Part shown: piece after piece, positions 43,519-52,508 of the stretch
How positions within the stretch are numbered: position 1 is the first letter of the stretch
Layout: every line of letters starts with the position of its first letter
From: UBA4421 sp002470275
Lineage (GTDB): Bacteria; Pseudomonadota; Gammaproteobacteria; Pseudomonadales; Azotimanducaceae
DNA length: 64,000 nucleotides
Assembly (NCBI GenBank): GCA_913052345.1
Contig: CAJXDR010000003.1
Span: 1-64,000, forward strand
Direction of reading: 5' to 3'
Translations under genes and position numbers: made by a program
Notes under the pieces: model-generated
Told to the model about the DNA's origin: nothing
What the model saw: the letters and a program-made list of their open reading frames with translations, nothing else
Databases searched by the model: none

Positions 43519-43956
43519 TCAACCCAACAGCGTTGTCGGGGTGGGATGATCAATTAGCCCGTCCCAGTGGAATTCTTCAAAGACGGTTATCGAGCCTGCC
43601 GACGGGTCGCGTCGGTCATAGGCAAGCCCCTGGCTGAGAGAAATTCGGAACCGGGCTCTATCTATCACATCGGCACAGCTGCCGAGCCACTCGTAGATGT
43701 TTAGCACGGACATGCCGTTGAGTTTCACCGGCCCTGGGTCGGGAATAGTGCACTCTACGAAGCGAAAGTTGAGGAAGCGAAAAATCTTGTCCCCATAAAG
43801 CAGCTCCACTTCGCCACTGTAAAGCTCTCGACTTTTATCGGCCGAGCCCAATACCTTAATCAGCTCATCCGGCGATTGGCCAAAACTAAAGCCGTTAATC
43901 GAGGTATGACTGTAGATCACTGTAGAAGTTGATCGACTGATATTTGCCAAGTCCAT
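43519..43956 (-). CDS. Protein of unknown function
   Basis: A 145-residue soluble protein (SINGFSFGQSPDELIKVLG, then GDKIFRFLNFRFVECTIPD, then NIYEWLGSCADVID). The alternation of strands and helices suggests a small alpha/beta fold. No signal peptide, no known family recognised. It reads away from the acyl-CoA dehydrogenase that starts at 44037. The start ATG 43956 is the only one in frame at the right place. Confidence 0.6.
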   Translation of the reverse strand: MDLANISRSTSTVIYSHTSINGFSFGQSPDELIKVLGSADKSRELYSGEVELLYGDKIFRFLNFRFVECTIPDPGPVKLNGMSVLNIYEWLGSCADVIDRARFRISLSQGLAYDRRDPSAGSITVFEEFHWDGLIDHPTPTTLLG

Positions 43957-44036
43957 CTATTTTACACGCTCAGGAGGTTAGTACGTCTTACCCGCATTAG
44001 CTAGAATGAAGAACTGGATGGTGATGAGACAAAGCT

Positions 44037-45776
44037 GTGGACTACGCAATTCGAGAGAGAGACGCCGATTTCCTGCTCAAAGAGGTCTTTGACGTACAGT
44101 CAAGTTGGGCTGAGATTGATGAGTTCAGCCACCTGACGCCTGACCTGGTGGGCGCCGTAATCGCTGAAGGGGGACGGGTTGCGGCTGAGGTGATGGCACC
44201 GCTGAATGAACTGGGGGATGAACATGGCTGTCAGTGGCATGATGGCGAAGTCACGACTCCGCCTGGATTCAAGGAAGCTTTCTCTCAGATGACCGCTGGT
44301 GGGTGGCTGGGCGTTAGCGGCAACCCAGCCTTTGGTGGACAGGGTTTGCCAAAGAGTATTGCGGGTCTGGTTGAGGAAATGTTCTGGGCTGCGAATACCA
44401 GCCTTTATCTATACGGGACCCTCACTGTGGGCACCTGTCTCTGCATCGACGCCCATGGTTCACTAGAGCAGAAGCAAACCTACCTAGAAAAGCTGTACAG
44501 CGGCCAGTGGACTGGGGCGATGGCGCTCACCGAGCCTCATGCAGGCACCGACCTAGGCATTATGAGAACGAAGGCCGAGCCGAGACCCGACGGCAGCTAT
44601 GACGTCACCGGGACCAAAATTTTTATCACCAGCGGTGAGCACGACATGGCAGAGAACATCGTGCACCTGACCTTAGCGAGAATCGCTGGCGGGCCGGCTG
44701 GTAGCAAAGGAATCTCCCTGTTTATCGTGCCCAAGTTCCAGCCCATGGCGGATGGGTCTCTGGGTCCGCGCAATGGCTGGCGCAGTGGCTCTATCGAGCA
44801 CAAGATGGGCGTCCGCGGCAGCGCGACGTCGGTCATCCACTATGATGGCGCCCAAGGATTCTTGTTGGGCGAAGCGCATCAGGGTTTAGCCGCCATGTTC
44901 ACCATGATGAACTATGAGCGCCTGAGCGTGGGTCTCCAGGGCCTGGGCGCGGCCGATCTCGCCTACCAGGCGGCGGCACGTTACGCCCAAGAACGGATTC
45001 AAGGCCGCTCACCGGAGGGACCCCAAAATCCCGGCGCAGAAGCGGATTCCCTTCTCGTTCACCCCGATGTGCGGCGGATGCTGCTAACCCAGCGAGCCCA
45101 CATTGATTCTTGTAGGGCGCTGGCAGTCTATGCCGGGATGCAGCTTGATCTGGCGAAGTATGCCCAGGACGAGCGGGCGGACCGCCTGTCGCAATTACTG
45201 ACTCCCGTCGTTAAGGCCTATCTTACCGACCGTGGCCTGGAGTGTGCCGTCATGGCTCAGCAAGTGCTGGGTGGCCACGGCTACATCAAGGAATGGGGTA
45301 TGGAGCAAATCGTTAGAGATGCTCGTATCGGGCAGATCTATGAGGGCACAAACGGAATTCAGGCCCTGGATCTCGTAGGACGCAAGGTGCTGCGGGATGG
45401 GGGTAGGACGTTGTTCGAGCTGCTGGATGAGATACGTGAGACCACGGTGGACGATGAATTTGTATCTGAACTTGATCAGGCCTGCGACCGTCTTGAGGCG
45501 ACCACCCGGTCGCTGCTACGGCGCGCTCAAGAACAGGCCAACCTGCCCGGGGCAGTGTCCACCGATTACTTGGAGCTTGTGGGCATGACGTTATGCGCCT
45601 GGATGTGGGCGCGCATGGCCACTTTGGCCCCAGCCGATGACTTCGGCACGGTCAAACGCGAAACGGCGCGATTTTACTTCGCTCGGCTGCTGCCCAGGAC
45701 GTTGGGTCTGGAGCGCAGCATTATGGCAGATGCCTCGGTGGTGATGGATATGCCGGAAGCGTTGTTCACTGCCTGA
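44037..45776 (+). CDS. Acyl-CoA dehydrogenase with C-terminal domain (DmdC/AcdB-like)
   Basis: A 579-residue dehydrogenase of the long family with an added C-terminal helical domain. N-domain YAIRERDADFLLKEVFDV, middle SxxxMALTEPHAGTDLG, flavin site VTGTKIFITSGEHD, and catalytic-Glu region IYEGTNGIQALDL. Homologues include 3-methylmercaptopropionyl-CoA dehydrogenase (DmdC) of the DMSP demethylation route, but no other dmd gene is near, so the substrate is open. GTG start 44037, 80 bp from the divergent unknown gene. It ends 4 bp before the convergent kinase gene. Confidence 0.93.
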   Translation: MDYAIRERDADFLLKEVFDVQSSWAEIDEFSHLTPDLVGAVIAEGGRVAAEVMAPLNELGDEHGCQWHDGEVTTPPGFKEAFSQMTAGGWLGVSGNPAFGGQGLPKSIAGLVEEMFWAANTSLYLYGTLTVGTCLCIDAHGSLEQKQTYLEKLYSGQWTGAMALTEPHAGTDLGIMRTKAEPRPDGSYDVTGTKIFITSGEHDMAENIVHLTLARIAGGPAGSKGISLFIVPKFQPMADGSLGPRNGWRSGSIEHKMGVRGSATSVIHYDGAQGFLLGEAHQGLAAMFTMMNYERLSVGLQGLGAADLAYQAAARYAQERIQGRSPEGPQNPGAEADSLLVHPDVRRMLLTQRAHIDSCRALAVYAGMQLDLAKYAQDERADRLSQLLTPVVKAYLTDRGLECAVMAQQVLGGHGYIKEWGMEQIVRDARIGQIYEGTNGIQALDLVGRKVLRDGGRTLFELLDEIRETTVDDEFVSELDQACDRLEATTRSLLRRAQEQANLPGAVSTDYLELVGMTLCAWMWARMATLAPADDFGTVKRETARFYFARLLPRTLGLERSIMADASVVMDMPEALFTA

Positions 45777-45780
45777 ACGC

Positions 45781-46785
45781 TTAACAGGCGTTATGCCAGG
45801 CGACCAGGGTGTCACGTGCCCGGATGAGCCAGTGGCCCAGGGTCTCTGGGCTGGCCTCCAACGGCAGCCGGGCGACGCCCAACAAGCGCCGAATCACCTC
45901 GATTGCGGCAAAGGCATCCGCCAAGGCCGGCTGATAGGCCTCGATAGGGCGATAGCCAGACAGAATTGAGGCGCGCGCTGATGCATCAAAGCCCGCAAAC
46001 TGGAGGTGAGCAAGCATGACGCCAACATCGAATTCTGGCGGCCCGAAGAAGCCAAATTCAGGGTCGATGACCATGGCGGATTTTGATGTTTGCAACCAGC
46101 TTCCTGGATAGAAGTCGCCATGTAGCAGGCAGGCTGCACTGGTTTCCAGGTTGCCCAGATAAATCTTACCCAAACGCTCCGCCGCCGCCCTTAACGTCGC
46201 ATCCTGCCGAAGCTCGCTTACGGCTTGGCCGATGGCGGGCGTGGGTCCGATGTCCTGGGTGAGGGGAAGGACAAAGATATGCTCATGATTTAGGCGGCGC
46301 ATGGACCGATTGGTGAACGCCTCTGGGTCATCCACCGCAACTCGGTGCAGCGCGGCAAGCCATTCCGCCAGGCCTGAGAGTGCATCAACCCAGCGGACTA
46401 AATCCGCCGTGCTGGTTGCATAGAGCCCGGTAAAATCTTGGCCCGCGCCCAAATCCTGCATGCAGAGAATACGCTCTTCCTCGGCATATCCTAGGATGCG
46501 TGGCATGCGCGCAACCAGCGCGGTCTGGTCCCTGAGTGCTGAAAAAAATGCAGCCTCAACATCGAGGCGCTCTACGGGCGCTGGAATATCCGGGTACTTG
46601 GCAACCCAGGGCAAGGATTGCTTGAAGATCAGCGAATCGTCCGAGCTTAAGTGACCGCGGAGTACGCAGTTCATGTTGCCTGGTCCGGCGATGGTGAGCC
46701 GTGTGACGCTAACGCTCCGCGGTAGCCAGCCTTGGGCATAGGCCAATTCAGATAGCTGCTCCGGTGTATCTAGGGAAAGCTTCAT
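45781..46785 (-). CDS. MtnK-like phosphotransferase
   Basis: A 334-residue kinase of the aminoglycoside phosphotransferase fold. LLHGDFYPGSWL (catalytic loop) and VIDPEFGFFGPPEFDVG closely match 5-methylthioribose kinase, which phosphorylates methylthioribose in methionine salvage. Other salvage genes are not adjacent. The start ATG 46785 (MKLSLDTPEQ) is the normal start; the upstream frame overlaps mpl. It ends head-on to the dehydrogenase gene. Confidence 0.8.
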   Translation of the reverse strand: MKLSLDTPEQLSELAYAQGWLPRSVSVTRLTIAGPGNMNCVLRGHLSSDDSLIFKQSLPWVAKYPDIPAPVERLDVEAAFFSALRDQTALVARMPRILGYAEEERILCMQDLGAGQDFTGLYATSTADLVRWVDALSGLAEWLAALHRVAVDDPEAFTNRSMRRLNHEHIFVLPLTQDIGPTPAIGQAVSELRQDATLRAAAERLGKIYLGNLETSAACLLHGDFYPGSWLQTSKSAMVIDPEFGFFGPPEFDVGVMLAHLQFAGFDASARASILSGYRPIEAYQPALADAFAAIEVIRRLLGVARLPLEASPETLGHWLIRARDTLVAWHNAC

Positions 46786-46804
46786 GCTCGATCTTAACCC
46801 TGTG

Positions 46805-48289
46805 TTAGGGGCCCCCAGGGGAGGGGCCTCCAGGAGAGGGGCCTCCAGGGGAGGAGCTGGCTTGGGAGGAGGCCAGCGCCTCAACTAAGCGACCATGTAC
46901 GCCGCCGAAGCCGCCATTGCTCATGATGACCACGTGTCGTTTTGGCACCCCCTGAGCTGGCCTTGATTCAACAATAGCAGCGATGAGTTTATCGATGTCG
47001 TTTAAGATGCTCGCATCTACAACGCTGTTGTTGACTACTTCTTGCAGGTCCCACTTGATGTTTTCTCCCCGAAACCAAATTACCTGGTCCGCCGCCGCGC
47101 AGCAGGTCGTGAGCTGAGAGCGAAGTGCCCCAAGAGACATCGTATGCGTTCGAGGCTCGATAACCGCAACAATTTCATCGCTCACATGCCGCTTCCGAAT
47201 ACCCTCCAGGGTGTTACGAATCGCTGTGGGATGATGGGCAAAGTCGTCATAGACGGCCATTTGCCCATCGTCATAGATTTTCTCCATACGTCGTTTGACG
47301 CCTTGGAACTTCGTTAAGGCCTCTAGCGCAACTTCGGGGATAACGCCTACGTGTCTTGCTGCAGCAATAGCGTTCAGCGCGTTCATTTGGTTGTGCTCGC
47401 CCATAAGCGACCACTTAATGTTGCCTAGGCACTCCTCGTTGAGGTAGACCTCGAAGCTGCCCGGATCGGTGGGCGCGGAACGAAAGGACCAAGTACTGCC
47501 CGCCAAGGCGGCCGTCTGAGCCCGTCGGTTCAGTGATCGAATGGATCCTGCTTGCCCGATGTGTTCGATGGGCGTCCAGCAGCCGGCTTCAACCACTTCA
47601 GAGACCGCCTCATCCTGAGCCGGGGCGATAATCAAACCCTCACTGGGGACGGATCGCAGCAGCAAGTGGAATTGGGCCTGGATCGACGCCAGGTCGGGGA
47701 ATATATCCGCGTGGTCATATTCGAGATTATTGAGAATCAGCGTCCGTGGGCGGTAGTGTACGAATTTGGCGCGCCTGTCGAAGTAGCTGGTGTCGTATTC
47801 ATCAGCCTCAACGACAAAGAAGGGGGTTTCCCCCAGCCGCGCCGATTGATCAAAGTTGCCCGGTGCGCCGCCAATGAGGTAGCCGGGTTTGAGGCCAGCG
47901 TAATCAAGAATCCAGGCAAGCATGCTGGCCGTCGTGGTTTTGCCATGGGTACCAGCAACAGCAAGGACCCATCGATCCCGGAGTACCGTGGTGCCCAGCC
48001 ACTCCGCCCCTGATACGTAGCTCAATCCAGCATTAAGAATGTGTTCAATGGCCTCATGGCCTCGGGGAAGTCCGGCATTGCCGACAATCACCTGAGCGGG
48101 TCGTGGCTCTAGCTGTTCCGGGGAGAACCCCTCAAAAACCTCAATATTGGCCACCTTCAAGAGGTCAGACATAGGCGGATATAGGACCTTGTCCGATCCG
48201 CTAACGTGAAAACCCATCTCCTTGGCGAGCAGGGCCAAGCTGCCCATCAACGTTCCGCCAATGCCTAGAAAATAGAGGTGCTCTTTCAT
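46805..48289 (-). CDS. mpl: UDP-N-acetylmuramate:L-alanyl-gamma-D-glutamyl-meso-diaminopimelate ligase, with repeat tail
   Basis: A 494-residue Mur ligase that recycles the murein tripeptide onto UDP-MurNAc. The N-terminal FLGIGGTLMGSLALLAKEMG is the nucleotide-like domain; the ATP site is AGTHGKTTTASMLAW. The family C-terminus is NGGFGGVHGRLVEAL. Beyond it is an extra low-complexity tail with SPGGP three times (46808-46852), not found in typical Mpl. The stop is followed after 19 bp by the MtnK-like gene. Confidence 0.96.
   Translation of the reverse strand: MKEHLYFLGIGGTLMGSLALLAKEMGFHVSGSDKVLYPPMSDLLKVANIEVFEGFSPEQLEPRPAQVIVGNAGLPRGHEAIEHILNAGLSYVSGAEWLGTTVLRDRWVLAVAGTHGKTTTASMLAWILDYAGLKPGYLIGGAPGNFDQSARLGETPFFVVEADEYDTSYFDRRAKFVHYRPRTLILNNLEYDHADIFPDLASIQAQFHLLLRSVPSEGLIIAPAQDEAVSEVVEAGCWTPIEHIGQAGSIRSLNRRAQTAALAGSTWSFRSAPTDPGSFEVYLNEECLGNIKWSLMGEHNQMNALNAIAAARHVGVIPEVALEALTKFQGVKRRMEKIYDDGQMAVYDDFAHHPTAIRNTLEGIRKRHVSDEIVAVIEPRTHTMSLGALRSQLTTCCAAADQVIWFRGENIKWDLQEVVNNSVVDASILNDIDKLIAAIVESRPAQGVPKRHVVIMSNGGFGGVHGRLVEALASSQASSSPGGPSPGGPSPGGP
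46808..46852 (-). repeat. 15-bp tandem repeat coding SPGGP x3 at the end of mpl
   Basis: Three 15-bp units (46808-46822, 46823-46837, 46838-46852) differ by one or two bases each. Each encodes Ser-Pro-Gly-Gly-Pro, directly before the mpl stop codon. A unit size that is a multiple of three allows copy changes without frameshift. Confidence 0.95.
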
Positions 48290-48343
48290 CTATAGATCAT
48301 CTGCTTGATTCAGTTGCCTGGCTAGTAAAGAAATGTTTATCGC

Positions 48344-48847
48344 CTAGCCGTTGCCTGCCGCCAGTTGTCCGGTGGAGACGGCAAGCAGCGTTAGGACAAA
48401 GGCTAGGCCAATACCCACCGCGATATGCACCTCTAGGGCGCGATGAAAGATAAATCCGTAGACCACCGTACTCCATAAAACAATGGCCAGGGCCAGGGGC
48501 GTGAGCACATCGTACCCAAATAGGTGCATGGTCCCGATACCCAGGCCTACCAGTGCATTTAGCAATAAATCACAGCCGAAAAACGCCGAGAGCGTTTGCG
48601 TCAGGCGATTGGATTTGCCCATCAAGGCGAGCAGCCCATAAATGATGAGTGCCTGGACCGCCAAATTACTCAGGATAGTGGTGGTCACCGCGCCCATAGA
48701 TGCGGTGCCCAGGGTGAGGCTCAACGCCAAGCTGGTCAGCACGTTGGCAGCGGTGATTATGAGCAGCAGCAGGCCGCTGGCGGGGACATCTTCTGGCCCA
48801 GCTTTAAGCTGAATAATGCGAAGGTAGAGGGAAAGGATGGAGAGCAT
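48344..48847 (-). CDS. Multi-pass membrane protein of unknown function
   Basis: A 167-residue protein with five or so transmembrane helices and a weak Yip1-like look (hydrophobic helices separated by short loops). An alternative GTG start at 48883 adds 12 residues; ATG 48847 (MLSILSLYLRI) is preferred. It reads away from the PPi-PFK gene and is 54 bp from mpl. No function can be assigned. Confidence 0.65.
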   Translation of the reverse strand: MLSILSLYLRIIQLKAGPEDVPASGLLLLIITAANVLTSLALSLTLGTASMGAVTTTILSNLAVQALIIYGLLALMGKSNRLTQTLSAFFGCDLLLNALVGLGIGTMHLFGYDVLTPLALAIVLWSTVVYGFIFHRALEVHIAVGIGLAFVLTLLAVSTGQLAAGNG

Positions 48848-48942
48848 AAAAATTCGCCCATTATTTAGCCGAAATTGTCGCACAAATTTTTGGCATCACG
48901 GACAATGAAAGCCATCGTTATGTGTACCCAAGGAAGTCTCAA

Positions 48943-50202
48943 ATGCCAAAGGCCAATGCTTTTTATGCTCAATCAGGCGGCGTGACCGCGGTCATTAATG
49001 CCAGCGCCTGTGGCGTGATTCAAACGGCGCGTGAGCACCGGGATCAAATTGGCAAGGTGTTGGTAGGCCACAATGGCATTTTGGGTGCATTGAACGAAGA
49101 ACTCATTGATAGCTCCAAAGAGACGCAGCGGGCAATTGGTGGTTTACGCAGCACGCCAGGGGGTGCCTTCGGTTCCTGTCGCTATAAGCTGAAGTCCCCA
49201 GAGGATGATCCGCGCGAATTCCATCGGTTGCTGGATGTTTTCAAGGCCCACAATATCCGCTACTTCTTTTATAACGGGGGTGGCGACTCTCAGGATACGG
49301 CGAATAAGGTGTCCCAATTCAGCCGTAAGATGAAATATCCCATGCAATGCATCGGTATCCCCAAGACCGTGGATAATGACCTGCCCTTAACGGACTGCTG
49401 CCCTGGGTTCGGCTCGGTCGCTAAGTATGTCGCGGTTTCCACCAAGGAGGCGGCCCTGGATGTGGCTTCGATGTGTGCGACCTCAACCAAGGTCTTCGTG
49501 CTAGAGGTGATGGGCCGACACGCGGGGTGGATTGCGGCCGCGAGCGCCTTGGCCCAGCAAGACGCGGGGGATGCACCGCATATTATCCTGCTGCCCGAAG
49601 TCCCTTTTCGGCAGCGTGAATTTTTGGCCAAGGTTAAGTCGACGGTGAAACAGCGCGGATATTGCGTGGTCGTTGTCTCTGAGGGTGCACGGTATGCCAA
49701 CGGTCAGTTTCTCGGAGAAGCTGGGGGTGCAAAGGATGCCTTTGGTCACGCCCAGTTGGGTGGGGTTGCGCCGACGATTGCTCAGATGGTCAAGGATAAG
49801 TTGGGCATGAAATTTCATTGGGCCGTAGCCGACTATCTGCAGCGGGCCGCAAGGCATATCGCCTCCGCGACGGACGTGGAGCAGGCTTATGCCCTAGGCA
49901 GGGCGGCGGTGGAGTTTGCCCTGGACGGGAAGACGGCAGTGATGCCCACCATTGTCCGAACCAGCGACAGCCCCTATCGGTGGAAAATTGGTGAGGCCAA
50001 GCTATCCAGAGTGGCTAACGTAGAAAAGTTTATGCCCAAGAGTTTTATCAGCAAGGATGGCTTTGGCATTACCCCGAGGGCGCGCCGATATCTGGCCCCG
50101 CTGATTGAGGGGGAGGATCACCCGCGTTACGAGCGGGGAATGCCTGTTTATGTCAGCCTGAAAAATCAGCAGGTCCCAAAAAAGCTGGCTGTCAAATGGT
50201 AG
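48943..50202 (+). CDS. pfp: Pyrophosphate-dependent 6-phosphofructokinase
   Basis: A 419-residue cytoplasmic enzyme phosphorylating fructose 6-phosphate with PPi, reversibly. The PFK GGDG site is replaced by GGGDS (112-116, with Asp for the Gly found in ATP enzymes) and the TIDND site by KTVDND (141-146, Lys for Gly). Both exchanges mark PPi-specific PFK. MGRHAGWIAA follows. Start ATG 48943 behind CCAAGGAAG; an upstream extension to 48922 is open. It converges on hppA with a shared terminator. Confidence 0.93.
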   Translation: MPKANAFYAQSGGVTAVINASACGVIQTAREHRDQIGKVLVGHNGILGALNEELIDSSKETQRAIGGLRSTPGGAFGSCRYKLKSPEDDPREFHRLLDVFKAHNIRYFFYNGGGDSQDTANKVSQFSRKMKYPMQCIGIPKTVDNDLPLTDCCPGFGSVAKYVAVSTKEAALDVASMCATSTKVFVLEVMGRHAGWIAAASALAQQDAGDAPHIILLPEVPFRQREFLAKVKSTVKQRGYCVVVVSEGARYANGQFLGEAGGAKDAFGHAQLGGVAPTIAQMVKDKLGMKFHWAVADYLQRAARHIASATDVEQAYALGRAAVEFALDGKTAVMPTIVRTSDSPYRWKIGEAKLSRVANVEKFMPKSFISKDGFGITPRARRYLAPLIEGEDHPRYERGMPVYVSLKNQQVPKKLAVKW

Positions 50203-50223
50203 GGGCGGGCGTTTTACTCGGAT

Positions 50224-50249
50224 AAAAAAAGGGGGCGGTAGCCCCCTTT
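50224..50249 (-). terminator. Bidirectional-looking terminator between pfp and hppA
   Basis: AAAGGGGGC, loop GGTA, GCCCCCTTT (stem 50228-50249) with seven A on the left, which on the minus strand gives a T run. It is best placed to end hppA transcription, and could also slow pfp transcription. Confidence 0.9.
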
Positions 50250-50283
50250 GCTGCACCCCTTGGGTGTTGCTGCCCAAGATGCA

Positions 50284-52317
50284 CTAGCTCAGTACGGGCG
50301 CGATAACCAAGCTGACGATGGCCATGACATTGATCAGAATGTTCATTGATGGGCCAGAGGTATCCTTGAACGGATCGCCAACGGTATCGCCCACCACAGC
50401 GGCAGCGTGAACTTCGGATCCCTTGCCACCAAGATTACCCTTTTCCACATACTTTTTAGCGTTGTCCCAGGCGCCACCGGCGTTTGCCATGGTCAGCGCG
50501 AGCAGCACACAGCCGAGGAGGGCACCGCCTAGGGTCCCACCCAAGGCTTCTGCGCCTAATCCAAAACCGACCACCACGGGTACCCCGACGGCGATAACAC
50601 CTGGGGCCAGCATTCGTCGCAGGGCCGCCGTAGTGGCGATGTCGACGCACTTTGCATTGTCTGGTTCTGCCGTGCCTTCCATCAGGCCGGGTATTTCCCG
50701 GAACTGACGGCGAATCTCTTGGATCATTTCCATCGCGGCTTCACCCACGGAGGTCATGGTCATACTGGCAATAAGGAAGGGAACCAAACCGCCGATAAAG
50801 AGCCCTATCAGCACCATCGGATCGCCGAGGTGAAGCAAGAATTCTCCGCCCCTTGCTGCGGCAATGGTCTCAACAAAGGCAGCGATAATCGCCAGTGCGG
50901 CTAGCGCGGCTGCGCCGATGGCGAAACCCTTACCCATCGCCGCAGTGGTATTCCCAAGTTCGTCTAGGGAGTCGGTGATGGCGCGAGTTTCTTCGCCAAG
51001 TCCGCCCATTTCCGCTATACCGCCAGCGTTATCTGCGACGGGTCCATAAGCATCCACCGCCATGGTCATACCCACGGTTGCCAGCAAGCCCACTGCGGCA
51101 ACGCCGACGCCGTAAAGACCGGCTAGGTTAGTGGATACGAAAATAATGGCACAAATGATCAAGAGTGGACCGACTACCGATTGCATGCCCACAGCAAGCC
51201 CCGTGATCATCACCGTTGCCGGCCCTGTCTCGCCGGATTTAGCAATTTTGACGACCGGCGAAGAAGAGGTGTAGTACTCGGTGATGAGGCCAATGCCTAC
51301 GCCGCCTGCTGCACCGAAGACGACAGATAGCCAGATCGCATTAGATACGCCCAAGTTGCCGAGCATGAAGTAACCCGCAGCGATAAAGAGGACGGGTGTT
51401 CCGACCATGCCGATACGTAGGGCGACGGCAGGGTTGGCGTTTGAGAAAGCTCTCACGATACCAATACCGATGATGGAGGCTACCAGGCCGGTAGACGCCA
51501 GGGCCAGGGGGACAAACATCAAGGTCGCACGAGCTTCTTCGGTTTCGGCGCCTGGGACAAGCTGGGCTAACCAGGTGCCTGCTAAGGTCGCTGCGATCGC
51601 GATGGTGGCGATCATGGAGCCACAGTAGGACTCGAAAATATCAGAACCCATGCCTGCAACGTCACCGACGTTGTCACCGACGTTATCGGCAATCACACCT
51701 GGATTGCGCGGGTCATCCTCAGGGATGCCTTGTTCTAACTTGCCAACCAGGTCAGCACCAACGTCGGCACTCTTAGTGTAGATGCCACCGCCCACGCGGG
51801 AGAATAAAGCGACCACCGAGGCTCCCATACCAAACCCATGGATATGGTGAGCAGTATGTGGATCGCCGCCAAGGAAGTAATAAACGAGTCCGAGACCCAT
51901 CAGGCCAAGGGACGCAACGGCCAGACCCATGATCGAGCCACCGAAGAAGGCGACAGAAAGGGCCGCAGCCTGGCCTTCGTTATGTGCGGCGGCCGTGGTG
52001 CGAACATTAGCCTGGGTAGCGGTATACATACCAAACCATCCGGCACCTGCTGAGGACAGCGCGCCTGCCAAAAACGCTAGGGCCGTCGACTCCCCAAGGC
52101 CCGGGGTGAAGTAGATGGCGATCAACAGCACTAGGGCGAAGGCAGAGAGCATGCTGTATTCACGGCGCATGAATACCATGGCGCCCTCATGAATGGCGTC
52201 TGCGATTTTTTGTAGTTTTGCATCACCCGGATCGTAGCTACGAACAATGGCGTAAATGATAACGGCGACGACAAGACCCACCGCGCCAAGCAGTGGTGGG
52301 ATCAGAGTTTCTGTCAT
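50284..52317 (-). CDS. hppA: Membrane-bound, ion-translocating pyrophosphatase
   Basis: A 677-residue, about 16-helix pump that couples PPi hydrolysis to H+ or Na+ transport. PPi-site motifs DVGADLVGKLEQ, DNVGDNVGDVAGMGSDIFE and the C-terminal DTVGDPFKDTSGPSMNI. The GNTTAAMGKGFAIG motif has Ala where K+-independent pumps have Lys, so it is of the K+-dependent group, which includes Na+ pumps. ATG 52317 (MTETLIPPLL); the TTG further up is rejected. PPi from biosynthesis can thus feed both this pump and the PPi-PFK next door. Confidence 0.96.
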   Translation of the reverse strand: MTETLIPPLLGAVGLVVAVIIYAIVRSYDPGDAKLQKIADAIHEGAMVFMRREYSMLSAFALVLLIAIYFTPGLGESTALAFLAGALSSAGAGWFGMYTATQANVRTTAAAHNEGQAAALSVAFFGGSIMGLAVASLGLMGLGLVYYFLGGDPHTAHHIHGFGMGASVVALFSRVGGGIYTKSADVGADLVGKLEQGIPEDDPRNPGVIADNVGDNVGDVAGMGSDIFESYCGSMIATIAIAATLAGTWLAQLVPGAETEEARATLMFVPLALASTGLVASIIGIGIVRAFSNANPAVALRIGMVGTPVLFIAAGYFMLGNLGVSNAIWLSVVFGAAGGVGIGLITEYYTSSSPVVKIAKSGETGPATVMITGLAVGMQSVVGPLLIICAIIFVSTNLAGLYGVGVAAVGLLATVGMTMAVDAYGPVADNAGGIAEMGGLGEETRAITDSLDELGNTTAAMGKGFAIGAAALAALAIIAAFVETIAAARGGEFLLHLGDPMVLIGLFIGGLVPFLIASMTMTSVGEAAMEMIQEIRRQFREIPGLMEGTAEPDNAKCVDIATTAALRRMLAPGVIAVGVPVVVGFGLGAEALGGTLGGALLGCVLLALTMANAGGAWDNAKKYVEKGNLGGKGSEVHAAAVVGDTVGDPFKDTSGPSMNILINVMAIVSLVIAPVLS

Positions 52318-52508
52318 TAGGGTCCCCAACAGATAAGTGAATGATGTATCTGGCCTGACGGGCGTTGGCCAAAGCTCACCTTCGGCGTCACCGCAGCGCA
52401 GACTCTACCCCCCAGCGAGAGCGCGGCTATCATACCAATGTGGCAGCGTCTTGCCATCTCAAATACGGCTAAACGCTCGCTGTCTGAAGTAGTGTTGTCG
52501 TTAGTGAT

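Noticed and set aside
45771..45789. Hairpin spanning two convergent stop codons (GCCTG/CAGGC)
   Set aside because: Only 5 bp of stem and no T-run; probably chance.
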